DNA of 64,000 nucleotides from Streptomyces griseochromogenes (lineage in GTDB: Bacteria; Actinomycetota; Actinomycetes; Streptomycetales; Streptomycetaceae). Under the pieces are notes generated by a model. It did no database searches, was not told the origin of the DNA, and saw nothing but the letters and a program-made list of their open reading frames with translations. Below, in pieces: positions 36,289 to 45,656 of this stretch. The stretch lies in NCBI RefSeq assembly GCF_001542625.1, contig NZ_CP016279.1, positions 5,828,001-5,892,000 on the forward strand, in the 5' to 3' direction. Within the stretch, counting starts at the first letter, position 1, and the number at the start of each line of letters is the position of its first letter. The translations under genes were made by a program, and so were the position numbers.

Positions 36289-36683
36289 CCTGCACCCGCG
36301 CATGCCCCAGTCGGCAGCACAGCACTCGCCACTCAGTTCCGTAGGAACGGCACGTGCCACAACGCCTCACCATTCTGTCGGCAGCTCTTGGTCGATCACC
36401 ACCCGCACGGTGCATGGGAGCGGCGACACATGCCTGGTTCTGGGACACGGTGGGCGGGACGGTAAGCCTTTGACTCAAGTACAAGTGGCCAAGGACAGGC
36501 GGTTTCTGACTCGTCGTGGCCATCAGGGAAACGCGGTCACCCCCCGGGTTGTGACCGTACTCCCGTGATGGCTGCGGCCAATGCCTTGTCGGGCCGCAAT
36601 ACGTCCAACCGTCGTCTGGCGGACGCATGTTGCGGCCTTGGCTGTCTCCGCCCTGTGCCCACGCGGCGTCTGACCACAAGGTT
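36289..36683. other. intergenic stretch without a recognisable gene
   Basis: About 395 bases between converging genes. Nothing recognised. Confidence 0.45.
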
Positions 36684-37580
36684 CTATGCCCGCTGGGTTG
36701 GGGCAGTGGGGGTGTGGGTGAGTCGAGCGCGTAGGCGTGCCGCGTCCTGGCCGGGCGGGAGGCCGTAGGTGCTGCGGTACTCACGGTTGAACTGGGTCGC
36801 GCTTGCGTATCCGACCGCCTGCGCGATCTGGGCCGCGCTGGCGTCGCCGGCGACCAGGAGCCGCCGTGCCTCCTGCAGCCGTAGGTGTTTCTGGTACTTG
36901 AGCGGGCTCATTCCGGTGGTCGCTTTGAAGTGCCGGTGAAGGCTGGCGGGACTCATACGTGCCACGGCGGCGATCTCGTCGATGCTGAGCGGCTCGGTGT
37001 AGCGGGCGCATATCCATCGGGTCACCTCGCGCATCCGGGTCGTGGTCGAGTCGGCCAGCGACCACTCGCGCAGGATGGGGGCGAGTGAGCTACGGAGCAG
37101 CCGGTAGAGGATCTCGCTCTCGATCCGGGCGGCGAGGGGGCGGATGTCGTCGGGGGTGTCGAGGAGCTGGACATAGCGGGTGACCGCGTCGACCAGTTCC
37201 GGTGTCATGGGCGCGGTGACCTGTCCTGCGACTGCCGGCGGGGTGGCCGGGCCCGTCTCGTGCAGCTCGACGAGCAGCTCGGTGAGCGCCTGGCTGTCGA
37301 GTCGTACGACGGCGGAGCGGTAGGGCACCTTCTCCAGTTCGACGGTGACGGGCAGGTCGATGGTGGTGAACAGCATCTCGCCGGCGTGTGCGACGTGGCG
37401 GAGCTCGCCCGCGGTGGTGCGTTTGGTGCCGTCGGCGACGAAGCAGATCATCGGGTCATACAGCTGGTCGGTGGGCTCGATGGGCTGGTCGACCGCAACC
37501 AGGGTGAGGCGGGGGACCGCGGTGGCCGAGCCCACTCCCCCGAAGTGCCGGTCGATGGCCGCGGCCAGTCGGTCCAACAC
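36684..37580 (-). CDS. AraC family regulator with AraC_N domain
   Basis: A 298-residue regulator. Residues ~20-170 fit the AraC_N cupin-like domain (LTLVAVDQPIEPTDQLYDPM, HAGEMLFTTIDLPVTVEL). The C-terminal ~100 residues are the double HTH (SIDEIAAVARMSPASLHRHF and AQIAQAVGYASATQFNREY). The GTG start is preceded by GGAGG. It diverges from the broken aldo-keto reductase at 37668 with 87 bases between them. Such regulators often control an adjacent reductase, so its former target may be this dead gene. Confidence 0.9.
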   Translation of the reverse strand: MLDRLAAAIDRHFGGVGSATAVPRLTLVAVDQPIEPTDQLYDPMICFVADGTKRTTAGELRHVAHAGEMLFTTIDLPVTVELEKVPYRSAVVRLDSQALTELLVELHETGPATPPAVAGQVTAPMTPELVDAVTRYVQLLDTPDDIRPLAARIESEILYRLLRSSLAPILREWSLADSTTTRMREVTRWICARYTEPLSIDEIAAVARMSPASLHRHFKATTGMSPLKYQKHLRLQEARRLLVAGDASAAQIAQAVGYASATQFNREYRSTYGLPPGQDAARLRARLTHTPTAPTQRA

Positions 37581-37667
37581 GAGGCCCTCCTTGCTTGAGA
37601 GGATCAGGCAATTCTATGCGATCCGTGCCCCATGACCTCCGGGTGTCGTGTCCCTAGCGTCGAGGAC

Positions 37668-38230
37668 ATGGCACAGAGCACCACGCACCTCGCCCAGCAC
37701 ACCCTCGGCGGCCAGGGCTTCAAGGCCGAGGAAATCGGTCTGGGCACGATGGGCATGACGATCGCCCACGGGGCTCCGGGCGAGCAGAGCGGCATCGCCA
37801 CCATCCGCCGAGCCTACGAACTCGGCGTCACGCTCTTGGACACGGCCGAGCTGTACGGCTTGGGCACCGGTAGCAATGAGCAGCTCCTCGGCCGTGCTGG
37901 GAAGGGCTTGCGTGACGACATCCTGCTCGCGACCAAGTTCGGCTACGAGCTGTCCGCTCCCGCCAGGATCGGGGGAGCCGTCGTGGGCAGCCGTCCCGAA
38001 CGCATCCGTGAAGTCACCGAGAGTAATTTGCGCTGCCTGGGCGCCGACCACATCGACAATTGGGCATCGGCTTCATGCCTTCTCCCCGCTGGGCCCCGGC
38101 CTGACCGAGTACCTTGCCGCCGCGCAGGTCACCCTCACGCCCGAGGGCTTCGCCCGCATTCAGCAGATCCTGCCGCACGGGGCGAACGCCTCCCGCCAAC
38201 CCGCGCCGGTCATGCCGACGTGGCGGTAAT
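37668..38230 (+). pseudogene. aldo-keto reductase, broken by deletion and frameshift
   Basis: The first ~125 codons are a normal AKR N-terminus: IGLGTMGMTIAHG, TLLDTAELYGLGTGSNEQLL with the catalytic Asp and Tyr, and ILLATKFGYE with the Lys. After DHIDN the frame jumps: the remaining tail in other frames (LGIGFMP, FSPLGPGLTEYLAAAQVTLT, EGFARIQQILPHG, MPTW then TAA) is the C-terminus. About 130 residues, including the QHRVDP-type His, are missing. The gene has a normal ATG and ribosome site (GAGGAC). The enzyme cannot fold normally. Confidence 0.78.
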
Positions 38231-38313
38231 CAACAACGCGTGGCTGCCGGGTACCGCTCTCCCTTCCCCGGGATGCCGGCCGGCTTTCCCTCTCGTCCGA
38301 ACGGGACGCACCT

Positions 38314-39202
38314 GTGGCTGACACCAAGGCAGCATTCACCCTCTACGACACCTTCACCGCCGCCGAAGCCGACGCCATGGAGATCGACACCACGATCGTC
38401 GAGATCGACGACTACCTGGAGCACCTGGAGGAGTGGACCGCCCCGCAGCCCGCCCCGGTGACGGCGCCCGGCTTTCCCGGCGGCAGCGCCCACACCGAGC
38501 CCGCCAACTACGCCGCCCACACCTCGGCACTGCTGGCCGAACTGCTGCCCGCCTATCTCGACACCGACGCCACCGCGGTCGTAGAGGGAGGCTCGCCGGA
38601 GATCACCGTGCTGCTGCAGCAGCACTTCGACCACATCTTCTACACCGGCAACAGCACGGTCGGCCGCATCGTGATGACCGCCGCCGCCAAGAACCTCACC
38701 CCCGTCGTCCTTGAGCTCGGCGGCAAGTCACCGGTGTTCGTGGACCGGGACGCCGACCTCGCCATGGTCGCGCGGCGCCTGGCGCGGACCAAGTTCGCCA
38801 ACGCCGGACAGAGGCGGGCAGACCGACCGCGAAGACAAGTACATCGCCCCGACCGTGCCGGCCGATGTCCGGCCCGACGAACCCGTGATGCGAGAGGAGA
38901 TCTTCGGGCCCACCCTTTCGATCCTGACCGTGGCGGACCTGGACGAGGCGATCGCGTTCGTCAACGAGCGCGACAAGCCGCTCGCCCTGTACGCCTTCAC
39001 CGACACCGACAGCACCAAGCGCCGGCTCACCGCGGAGACCTCCTCGGGCGGCCTCGACTTCGGCCTGCCGATGCACCACCTCGCCGTGCCGCCCCTCCCC
39101 TTCGACGACGTCGGCGAAAGCGGCATGGGCAACTACCACGGCCGCTACTCCATCGGGACGTTCAGCCACCGCAAGGCCGTCCTCGACGTCCCGCTGAGCT
39201 GA
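38314..39202 (+). pseudogene. aldehyde dehydrogenase with several internal deletions
   Basis: Homology blocks appear in order but with gaps. EIDTTIVEIDDYLEHLEEW is the N-terminal region. A jump across the NAD-binding WNYP stretch follows, then TSALLAELLPAYLDTDA, VVEGGSPEITVLLQQHFDHI, FYTGNSTVGRIVMTAAAKNL and TPVVLELGGKSPVFVDRDAD (ELGGKS with the active Glu). After FANAGQ the next ~100 residues, containing the catalytic Cys, are deleted and the frame shifts. It resumes at REDKYIAPTVPADV, EEIFGPTLSILTVADLDEAI and SSGGLDFGLPMHHLA. The lost Cys makes it inactive. Confidence 0.78.
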
Positions 39203-39593
39203 ACGGGTGTCGGTCCATTGCGAGACCACGGCGTTTCCCCTGGTCATGCGATTGAGAGTGCCTGTAGACAATCCACATGAACCCGGACGGACCGGGCTCT
39301 GTCACTGCGAAAGCACGCCAGACAGAAGCGCTACGTGTCGGCACCGTGGGCTTGGCCAACACTGCCACCGACTTGGGCTTTCCCCGGAAACTCACACGCT
39401 CACGCCCGTCGCTGTCGTGGACGGCCTCGCCTCCCGCAAACAGTCACACGGACTGGGAGGGAACGGATGCCTTAACCCACACGGCCCCCACCAATAGGGC
39501 CGTCGCCCTACCCCCTACGGCCCCGATCAGGAGCGCCGTCGCCCTACCCCGTACGGCCCGCAGCAGCGAGGCCGTTCATCGAAAGGCTTGCAC
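39203..39593. other. intergenic region with an imperfect repeat
   Basis: About 390 bases between the dead dehydrogenase and the next SDR gene. It contains two copies of a 25-base motif (see the repeat entry). No gene. Confidence 0.45.
39499..39559. repeat. 25-base direct repeat, period 36
   Basis: GCCGTCGCCCTACCCC followed by C/G then TACGGCCC occurs at 39499-39523 and 39535-39559 with one mismatch; a third partial copy precedes. It lies just upstream of the SDR start at 39594 and could be a regulator-binding or structural element. Confidence 0.75.
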
Positions 39594-40355
39594 ATGACTC
39601 GTCGTCTTGAAGGAACCGTCGCCCTGGTCACCGGAGCATCCAGCGGCATCGGCCACGCCACCGCTCTGGAGCTTGCCCGCCAGGGCGCGTCCGTGGCCCT
39701 GGCCGGCCGACGCGAGGACCGGCTCACCGACCTCGCCGGGGAAATCACCACCGCCGGTGGTCAGGCCCTGGTCGTGCCCGCCGACATCACCGATGCCCAG
39801 GCCGCCGCGGAGGCGGTCGAGCGGACCGTCGAGGGTCTGGGGCGCCTGGACACGCTGGTCAACAACGCCGGCCTCATGCTGCTCGGGCCCGCCCCCGGCG
39901 CGGACCTCAACGACTGGCGCCGCATGATCGACATCAACCTCATGGGCCTGATGTACACCACCCACGCGGCCGTCCCCCACCTGGTCAAGGCAGCCGCCGA
40001 AGCACCGCGTCAGGTCGCCGACATCGTCAACATCGGCTCCCTCGCGGGCCGGGGCGCCTTCGCCATGTCCGCCGTGTACTGCGCCACCAAGTTCGGCGTC
40101 GGCGCTTTCAGCGAGTCGCTACGCCAGGAACTGGCGCGCCAGCACGTCCGCGTGTCCGTCGTCGAGCCGGGCAGCGTCGACACCGAACTGCGCACTCACA
40201 ACCCCGCTGCTGTCCAGCAGTACATCGCCTCCGCTCTGGGCGACATCGAGCGGCTGCAGGGCGAGGACATCGCCGACACCGTCGGCTACATCGTCACCCG
40301 CCCCCGGCACGTGGCCGTCGCCGAGCTGCTCGTACGCCCCACCGAGCAGGTCTGA
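39594..40355 (+). CDS. short-chain dehydrogenase/reductase
   Basis: A 253-residue classical SDR: TGASSGIGHATALELA (nucleotide binding), NNAGLMLLGP, the catalytic Ser in NIGSLAGR and YCATK as Tyr-x3-Lys. The segment VVPADITDAQAA supplies the adenine-ring Asp. Near the end VSVVEPGSVDTELRTHN is the usual substrate loop. The preferred ATG at 39594 lies 7 bases after GAAAGG. No adjacent regulator is present on this side; the repeats upstream may serve regulation. Confidence 0.9.
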   Translation: MTRRLEGTVALVTGASSGIGHATALELARQGASVALAGRREDRLTDLAGEITTAGGQALVVPADITDAQAAAEAVERTVEGLGRLDTLVNNAGLMLLGPAPGADLNDWRRMIDINLMGLMYTTHAAVPHLVKAAAEAPRQVADIVNIGSLAGRGAFAMSAVYCATKFGVGAFSESLRQELARQHVRVSVVEPGSVDTELRTHNPAAVQQYIASALGDIERLQGEDIADTVGYIVTRPRHVAVAELLVRPTEQV

Positions 40356-40514
40356 ACACCGAGTCTGCGGTCATCTGCGAGACAAGCGAGGAATCTACAT
40401 CGGCTGGGCTCCCCTTGGCCTGCCCAGCCGACCGGCGGAATTCCACTCCTTCGGCGCCCTGGAACTCATCCTCGCGTTCGTCATCGTCTGGGCGCACTCC
40501 ACCGCCCTCGGATC

Positions 40515-40705
40515 CAGACGCGTACCAGCGGCTGTTTCCTGAGAATTGGAGCCCGGTCGGCCTCGGCCGACCGGGCTCCGGCCAGTTTTGGGCCGCCCCT
40601 TGAGCGCACGGAAGTGGAGCGTGTCGATCACCGCCCGGGACATGTCCAGCCGGTCCGCGGCTCGGAGCTCGGTCGGCAGCAGCTCATGCTCAAGCGCTCT
40701 GTCAC
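40515..40705 (-). pseudogene. IS5-family transposase remnant (short central piece)
   Basis: The minus strand reads LRAADRLDMSRAVIDTLHFR, ALKGRPKTGRSP and VGRGRPGSN, the region around the first catalytic Asp of an IS5 transposase. About 60 codons remain, with none of the other catalytic residues. Confidence 0.65.
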
Positions 40706-40833
40706 AGCAGCGGCCGCTTTGACCTGGGGTGACCAGGTCGCGTGAGATGTGGGGGCGCCGAAGCCCGGATGCCCGGGCATCCGACGCGCGCCGCGCGACC
40801 GACTGTATGGAAGCCCAGGACATTGAGGGCCGG

Positions 40834-41058
40834 CTACACCTCACCGGTGGCGAACAGTTCGAGGTGCCCGCACTTGGGACAGCGGAACGCCTCTATCTGC
40901 CGCCGGGGTCGGCCCATCCGCTTGGCGCCCCCGAAAATGCCGCGCTCCAACGCGCCCTCGATCCAGCGCGCGTACCCGCGTGAGTGCTCGCCGGCGTCCT
41001 CGATGAAACCCTCCATCAGGCCGACGGTGCCGCAATGGGTGCACGTGTAGTTGTTCAT
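40834..41058 (-). CDS. small zinc-ribbon protein
   Basis: A 74-residue protein with two CxxC knuckles: C6-T-H-C9 at the N-terminus and C60-P-K-C63 near the C-terminus, with ~50 residues between. It fits the small zinc-ribbon group found in many bacteria (CTHCGxxxMEGFI...FRCPKCGHLELFA). The middle is basic (GGAKRMGRPRRQ) and could contact nucleic acid. The ATG at 41058 has only weak purines upstream. Function unknown. Confidence 0.72.
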   Translation of the reverse strand: MNNYTCTHCGTVGLMEGFIEDAGEHSRGYARWIEGALERGIFGGAKRMGRPRRQIEAFRCPKCGHLELFATGEV

Positions 41059-41256
41059 CCTGTGAGTGTAGGAAACCGACCCGGACGGCCGCGTCGTCAT
41101 TCACGGGACAGCATCGGTCGGCCGGTGACCGCCGGACGGCTGGACTGGTCCTCGGGGGCAGCGCAGCCACCCACGACGGCGATCCGTTCGAAGACCGCGT
41201 GGGCGGGGTCAGTCCCTTTGGCGTACCACGGATGGCAGCATCAGAGGATGTCCGTC

Positions 41257-41601
41257 ATGAGCAAGCTGCAGATCAAGCCCGGTCAGAGTGTCGCAGTACT
41301 GGGCAAGCCGAACGACGTCCAGCTGGAGATCGAGGCAGTGGGTGACGCGGCCTCGGCCGATGCCGTGCTCGCTTTCGTGACCGCCTCCGGTGACCTTCTC
41401 GGGACGGATGCGCTGGCGGCGCTCGCCGCCGCGCGGCGCGATGCCCTCGCCTGGGTCGCCTACCCGAAGGGCGGGAAACTGGGAACGGATCTGAATCGCG
41501 ACACCCTGGCCGCCGCACTGTCCGAGCAGGGAGTGCGGCCCGTGCGGCAGATCGCCATCGACGACACCTGGTCGGCGCTCCGATTCCGGCCCGGCAACTG
41601 A
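41257..41601 (+). CDS. DUF3052-like protein
   Basis: A 114-residue soluble protein with the pattern LQIKPGQSVAVLGKP, VLAFVTASGDLL, LAWVAYPKGGKLGTDLNRDT and VRPVRQIAIDDTWSALRFRP. That matches the DUF3052 family (YdeI-like Rossmann-type proteins of unknown function). Starts at 41248 and 41257 are both possible; the second has GAGG at good spacing. No partner gene is obvious. Confidence 0.78.
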   Translation: MSKLQIKPGQSVAVLGKPNDVQLEIEAVGDAASADAVLAFVTASGDLLGTDALAALAAARRDALAWVAYPKGGKLGTDLNRDTLAAALSEQGVRPVRQIAIDDTWSALRFRPGN

Positions 41602-41831
41602 CCTCCGGCGGCACGGCACAAGACGGCGATTGCGATGCCGTCACTGCCACGGCCGGGCGCCTGGGACTGCCGCCATGGAGCACCGAGCAGTCAGCGTGGA
41701 CGCGGAAGGGGGCCGTCACCACTCGTCCAGGGCAGTGACGGCCCCGTCGCGGGCCATACCGTTACCGCGCGGCAACGGCCGTCCCTTCCCGTTGGGGAAG
41801 CGTGGAACCGGCTCGTGCTCGCGGCAGCCTG

Positions 41832-42818
41832 TCACAGCGTCGCGGTCGTTCCCTCCCCCGACGCGCTGCCTGCGAGCCACTGGTCCCATCCCAGGTTGAA
41901 GTCGGCGTAACCGTTGTCGGCCGGTGCCTTGGCACGGGACGAGCCGGTGATGGTGACGGGGTCGCCCTGCTTGACCTGGTTGTAGAACCACTCGGCGTCC
42001 GACTTGGACAGGTGGACGCAGCCGTGCGAGCCGCGGGCGCTGCCGCTGCCCGGATTGGGGTCGCCGGTCGAGTAGTGCACGTAGGTACCGGTCTGGGTCA
42101 GGTGGACGTCCCAGGGCAGCGTCAGATCGTAGTAGTTGGGGCTGCCCTTGTCGCAGCTGATACCGACGCTGCAGGAGGTCATGTGGACCTTCTCCTCCTT
42201 GTCGATGACAGCCATCGTGCCGTTCCACGTCGGAAACTGGGGACTGCCCGCATTGATCGACAGGGTGCGCAGCGTCTTGCCGTTCCGGGTCACCTTCATG
42301 GTGTGGCCGGTCACCGAGACATCCGCGCGCACGTCGTCGCCGATCGTGAAGGAGTGCGTGTAGCTGCGCACGCCGTAGCGTCCGTTGCCGTTGCTGAGGC
42401 CCTTCAAGTCAGCGTCGATCTTCACCTTCGTACCGGAGGGCCAGTACGTCTTGGGCCGCCAGTCGGCGCGCTTGTCGCCCATCCAGTGCCAGGCGCCGGC
42501 CACCGACTGCGAGGCGCTCACCTTCAGGTGCTTCTCGACCGTGGCCCGTGCCTTTGCCGCCACGGGGTTCGTGAAGACCACCGAGATCGGCATGGCCACG
42601 CCGACCGTGGTTCCCGTCTGCGGGGTGATCGTCTCCAGCAGCATCGGCGGGCCCGCGGGCTTCGTCGGCGTGGGCGAGGCACTCGCACCCGGCTTTCCCG
42701 ACGCCTTCGCGTCGTTCCCGCTCGCCTTGTCACTGCCGCCTCCGCCACAGGCACTCACGCCCATCAGCATCGCGGCCGTGCCGAGTGCGATCCCTATGCC
42801 GCCCTTGCGCCGTCTCAC
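41832..42818 (-). CDS. L,D-transpeptidase lipoprotein (LdtMt-like)
   Basis: A 328-residue exported enzyme. The signal peptide ends in the lipobox GVSAC (lipidated C24), followed by a Gly/Ser/Lys-rich linker. An Ig-like domain (residues ~70-170, VGVAMPISVVFTNPVAAKAR) comes next, then a YkuD catalytic domain with the motif SHGCVHLSKSDAEWFY, where C267 is nucleophilic. Such enzymes make 3-3 (meso-DAP to meso-DAP) crosslinks in peptidoglycan. The GTG start at 42818 follows GAGGCAGAG; longer starts exist to 42971 but are less natural. The enzyme acts at the outer face of the membrane. Confidence 0.9.
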   Translation of the reverse strand: MRRRKGGIGIALGTAAMLMGVSACGGGGSDKASGNDAKASGKPGASASPTPTKPAGPPMLLETITPQTGTTVGVAMPISVVFTNPVAAKARATVEKHLKVSASQSVAGAWHWMGDKRADWRPKTYWPSGTKVKIDADLKGLSNGNGRYGVRSYTHSFTIGDDVRADVSVTGHTMKVTRNGKTLRTLSINAGSPQFPTWNGTMAVIDKEEKVHMTSCSVGISCDKGSPNYYDLTLPWDVHLTQTGTYVHYSTGDPNPGSGSARGSHGCVHLSKSDAEWFYNQVKQGDPVTITGSSRAKAPADNGYADFNLGWDQWLAGSASGEGTTATL

Positions 42819-43574
42819 GCTCTGCCTCGCTCTCTCGCTCTTCGGCCCCGACGGGCCCGATGCTCTGTCAGACAGTGACCGCATGGTCCGCAGTTGCATG
42901 CGATGGGTAAAGCGTGCCTCAAGACTTGGTGCGCAACGCCGGTTCAGGGGTGATGAGGGGCGCGGCATCACACCCTCCCGCCATCAGGACGCGTCAGAGC
43001 GCAAGAGATCGGGCCGCGCCGCTCGGGAGCCAGTTCACCTCAGACGCGCGCGGGCACGCCGGAGAGCGAGGTCGGCCTTCTCGCCGCAGGCGATGCGGGC
43101 GCCGGCCTCGATGAGCCTCTCGGCGGCGAAGTGTCCATGGGCAGTCGGGCTCGGGGATCGCCGATCGGGCGATGTGGGTCGCGTTGACACAGTCCGCCGG
43201 GGAGTTCGTACGGGAACCGGGCGCCGAGGGCGGGGTCCGGGCCCACTCGCGGCCGCCGACCTGCTCGATCGTGCAGACGGCCGCGCGGGCCGGGCCACTG
43301 CGAACTTCTCCGCTTGCTTGGTCCGGGCTCAAGGGGGCGTCATCACCTGTTGTGCTCCTTCGGCGGGGCGGCCGGGGGTGACGGTTGCATCACCCGCAGG
43401 CGCGGCGAAGTCTGCTGGAATGCAGTCGAGTCGACTGTGGCGCGCCTGTGACGGACGGGGCCGCAAGCGATCGGGGACGGCAAGGCCGGTCATCACGTCC
43501 CTTTCGAAGCCCGGTGATTCCCGAGCCCCGCCCGACCCGTCAATGCCGCCGACCGGGCAGTTCGTTGCGCTTAC
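42819..43574. other. long intergenic region without a clear gene
   Basis: About 755 bases. Minus-strand frames end in FAAERLIEAGARIACGEKAD followed by LALRR (stop at 43035), preceded in another frame by DCVNATHIARSAIPEPD. They may be a decayed gene, but I could not identify a family. No repeat stands out. Confidence 0.3.
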
Positions 43575-43995
43575 AGGCCTACCTGTAGAAGACGGCCACG
43601 CCCCCGTGGTACGAGCAGGCGCCCTGATGGTGCGCGGCGTACGAGTAGGTGCCGTCGTTGCAGAGGGCGGTGGCAACGTTCCCGCGCTTGAACCACCCGA
43701 GGAGCTTGAGCCGCCGCCCCCGGACGATCCGCCCGACGAACCCCCACTGCTTCCCGGATCCGCGGCGGCCGCGTGCGCGGTGACGGTCACCCTCACCTTG
43801 ACCGTCCTCGTCACCGTCGGCGCGGGATCTGGTGTCGCGGTCTTCGTGGCCGTGACCGTCGTGGTGACCGTGGCCGTCGGCCGCACCTTGTCAGCCGTCG
43901 GCTTCACGTCGGTCCCCTTGCCCTGGCCGCCGGCGCCTACGCCGAGGAAGAAGGCGAAACCGATCGCGGGCAGTACCTACCTCTTCCGCGCCCGC
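43575..43995 (-). pseudogene. membrane protein with DUF3761-like tail, broken
   Basis: The minus strand holds a coherent broken gene. VLPAIGFAFFLGVGAGGQGK is a membrane anchor, with an in-frame TAG just before it. A Thr/Val-rich stretch (TATVTTTVTATKTATP) and a Gly/Ser linker follow. The C-terminal TALCNDGTYSYAAHHQGACS and YHGGVAVFYR, typical of DUF3761, are in another frame. One nonsense change and one frameshift in the linker explain it. The function of DUF3761 proteins is unknown; they are usually exported. Confidence 0.6.
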
Positions 43996-44135
43996 CTCGG
44001 GGCCCTGGGCGCTGACGGCTGCGGCGGCCGCGAACAGGACTTGCTCGCGCGAGCCCGTTCCCCAGCCGTCAAGCCGCCGACCGTTGTCGGCCCCGCCGTC
44101 CCGGTCCGCACGGTGTGTGGTGCCCTGCGGGTGAG

Positions 44136-44154
44136 CCGCCCCTCGCGGGGGCGG
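44136..44154 (-). terminator. GC-rich hairpin after lanC
   Basis: CCGCCCC (44136-44142) pairs with GGGGCGG (44148-44154) around a 5-base loop, starting 8 bases past the lanC stop. A 7-base all-GC stem at this place is a good intrinsic terminator for the lan operon in Streptomyces, although there is no U tract. Confidence 0.5.
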
Positions 44155-44162
44155 GAGGCCTG

Positions 44163-45656
44163 TCAGGACACCAGCAGCACGGCGTCCCACAGGGCCGGTG
44201 CGCCGGGCCGGTGGAGGGTGAGTGCCACTCCGGCGGCGCCTTCCAGGAAGGTCGGGGTGTCCTGGGGGTCGGGGGGCGCGGTGGTGGGGTAGCCGAAGGC
44301 GGTGGCTGGGTCGAAGCGGGCGCGCAGGCGGTCGGTGAGCGCGTCGGCGTGCCGGGCCAGCTCCGCGTCCGCGAGGTCGAAGGCGACGACACGGGTGAGA
44401 TGGGCCAGACCGGCCACACCGTGGCACAGCCCCGGATCGGTCATCTCCGCGAGCGCGCCGGGACGGCGGTGCACCGCACGCAGGGCATCCGCCGCGGTAC
44501 TCACCCACTCCCCCTCGCCCAGCGCCGCACCGGCCAGTTGTACGGCCCGTGCGACGCCCGGGGTGCCGTAGCACCAGCTCGGGCGGTGCGGGGGCGGCGC
44601 GGACGGGCCTCCGGTGAGTTCGGCCGCAGCCGGGTACACGCTCGGCCAGTAGGGGCCGGTGCCGTCGGTCCGCACCCGGTCGGTCAGCCAGTCGACGATA
44701 CGCCGGATGGCGGTGTCCTGGTCCGGCACCCGGATGCCCTTGGCCCAGCACAGGGAGAGCAGGGCGAGCGGGCCCGCGACGCCGTGCGCCAGGCCGAGGT
44801 CGATCAGGTCGCCGTCCGCCTCCCGACCGGGCCAGGCAGTCACCGTCCAGCCGGGCAGTGTGCGGCCGTTGCGGCGGATCGGCTCGGTGAGGGCGATGAG
44901 GTAGCGCAGCACCGCGCGAACCGGTTCCGGATCCACGGGGTCGGTCAGGAAGTAGCGGGCCAGGCCGGTCGCGCCGTTCACCACGTCGAACCGATCGCGT
45001 GGCACCGGCTCGGTGCGGTGGGCCAGCCGTACACGCTCCAGGTCGAGCAGGCGTGCGAGCCGGTCACGCAGGAAGGCGTCGAGCTGCGTGCGTACGGTGG
45101 CGTAGTCGCCGGGGGCTCGGACGGCCGCCTTGAGGGCGAACGCCAGTCCGGCCAGGCCGTCGTGGAGTCCGTGCCGTTCGGAGCCGGGCGCGCTGCCGAT
45201 GGTCCGCGCGGCGGCGGCCAGCCGGGCGTGGGCGGCCGGCCGGAGCGCGGGATCCGCCCGGCTCAGCTCGACGAGGAGCAGGGCGGTGCCCGCCGTTCCC
45301 CCGGCCAGCCCGATGGGCGTACCGGCGGGTGCACTCCACGCGCCCGCCCGCGCGGCGATCTCCGCGACGACGGCTTCGGCGGTGGGAGCGGGGGGCGGGT
45401 TGCCGGTGCCGGCCCGGGTCGGCAGTGCCCGGCCGCCATGGCCCGGGGGTAGCTCGCCTCCCTGCGCCGGCCCCACCCCGTCGCCCGACCCTGAGGGCAC
45501 CCTGCCGTCCTGACCCGATGGCACCCCGCCGCCCCGGCCGGATCGCGGTCCACCGTCCTGGCCCAGCAGCAACCCGCCCTCCTGACCGCCCTGGCGGGTC
45601 CGCGGTCCGCTCCCCTGCCCCGCCCGTGCCCCGCCCGCGCTCCTGGGTGTGTTCAT
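44163..45656 (-). CDS. lanC: lanthionine synthetase C family protein (cyclase)
   Basis: A 497-residue LanC-type cyclase. The C-terminal ~390 residues form the alpha/alpha-barrel with repeated GLAHGVAG-like loops. The zinc ligands are in SWCYGTPG (C362) and LCHGVAG (C411, H412). LanC joins Cys thiols to dehydroalanine/dehydrobutyrine in the precursor to form (methyl)lanthionine rings. The first ~110 residues are a Gly/Pro/Arg-rich low-complexity extension, which is unusual. The ATG overlaps the lanB stop as ATGA and follows GAGGAGGCAGC, so translation is coupled. The partner peptide is LanA at 49097-49291. Confidence 0.93.
   Translation of the reverse strand: MNTPRSAGGARAGQGSGPRTRQGGQEGGLLLGQDGGPRSGRGGGVPSGQDGRVPSGSGDGVGPAQGGELPPGHGGRALPTRAGTGNPPPAPTAEAVVAEIAARAGAWSAPAGTPIGLAGGTAGTALLLVELSRADPALRPAAHARLAAAARTIGSAPGSERHGLHDGLAGLAFALKAAVRAPGDYATVRTQLDAFLRDRLARLLDLERVRLAHRTEPVPRDRFDVVNGATGLARYFLTDPVDPEPVRAVLRYLIALTEPIRRNGRTLPGWTVTAWPGREADGDLIDLGLAHGVAGPLALLSLCWAKGIRVPDQDTAIRRIVDWLTDRVRTDGTGPYWPSVYPAAAELTGGPSAPPPHRPSWCYGTPGVARAVQLAGAALGEGEWVSTAADALRAVHRRPGALAEMTDPGLCHGVAGLAHLTRVVAFDLADAELARHADALTDRLRARFDPATAFGYPTTAPPDPQDTPTFLEGAAGVALTLHRPGAPALWDAVLLVS

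Noticed and set aside
39499..39559. CRISPR array
   Set aside because: Only two to three copies, with spacers of ~11 bases that are not unique protospacer-like sequences, and no cas genes.
41802..44292. Plus-strand frames of 358 and 635 codons over the L,D-transpeptidase region
   Set aside because: Antisense to a gene with the YkuD motif and a lipobox; no homology.
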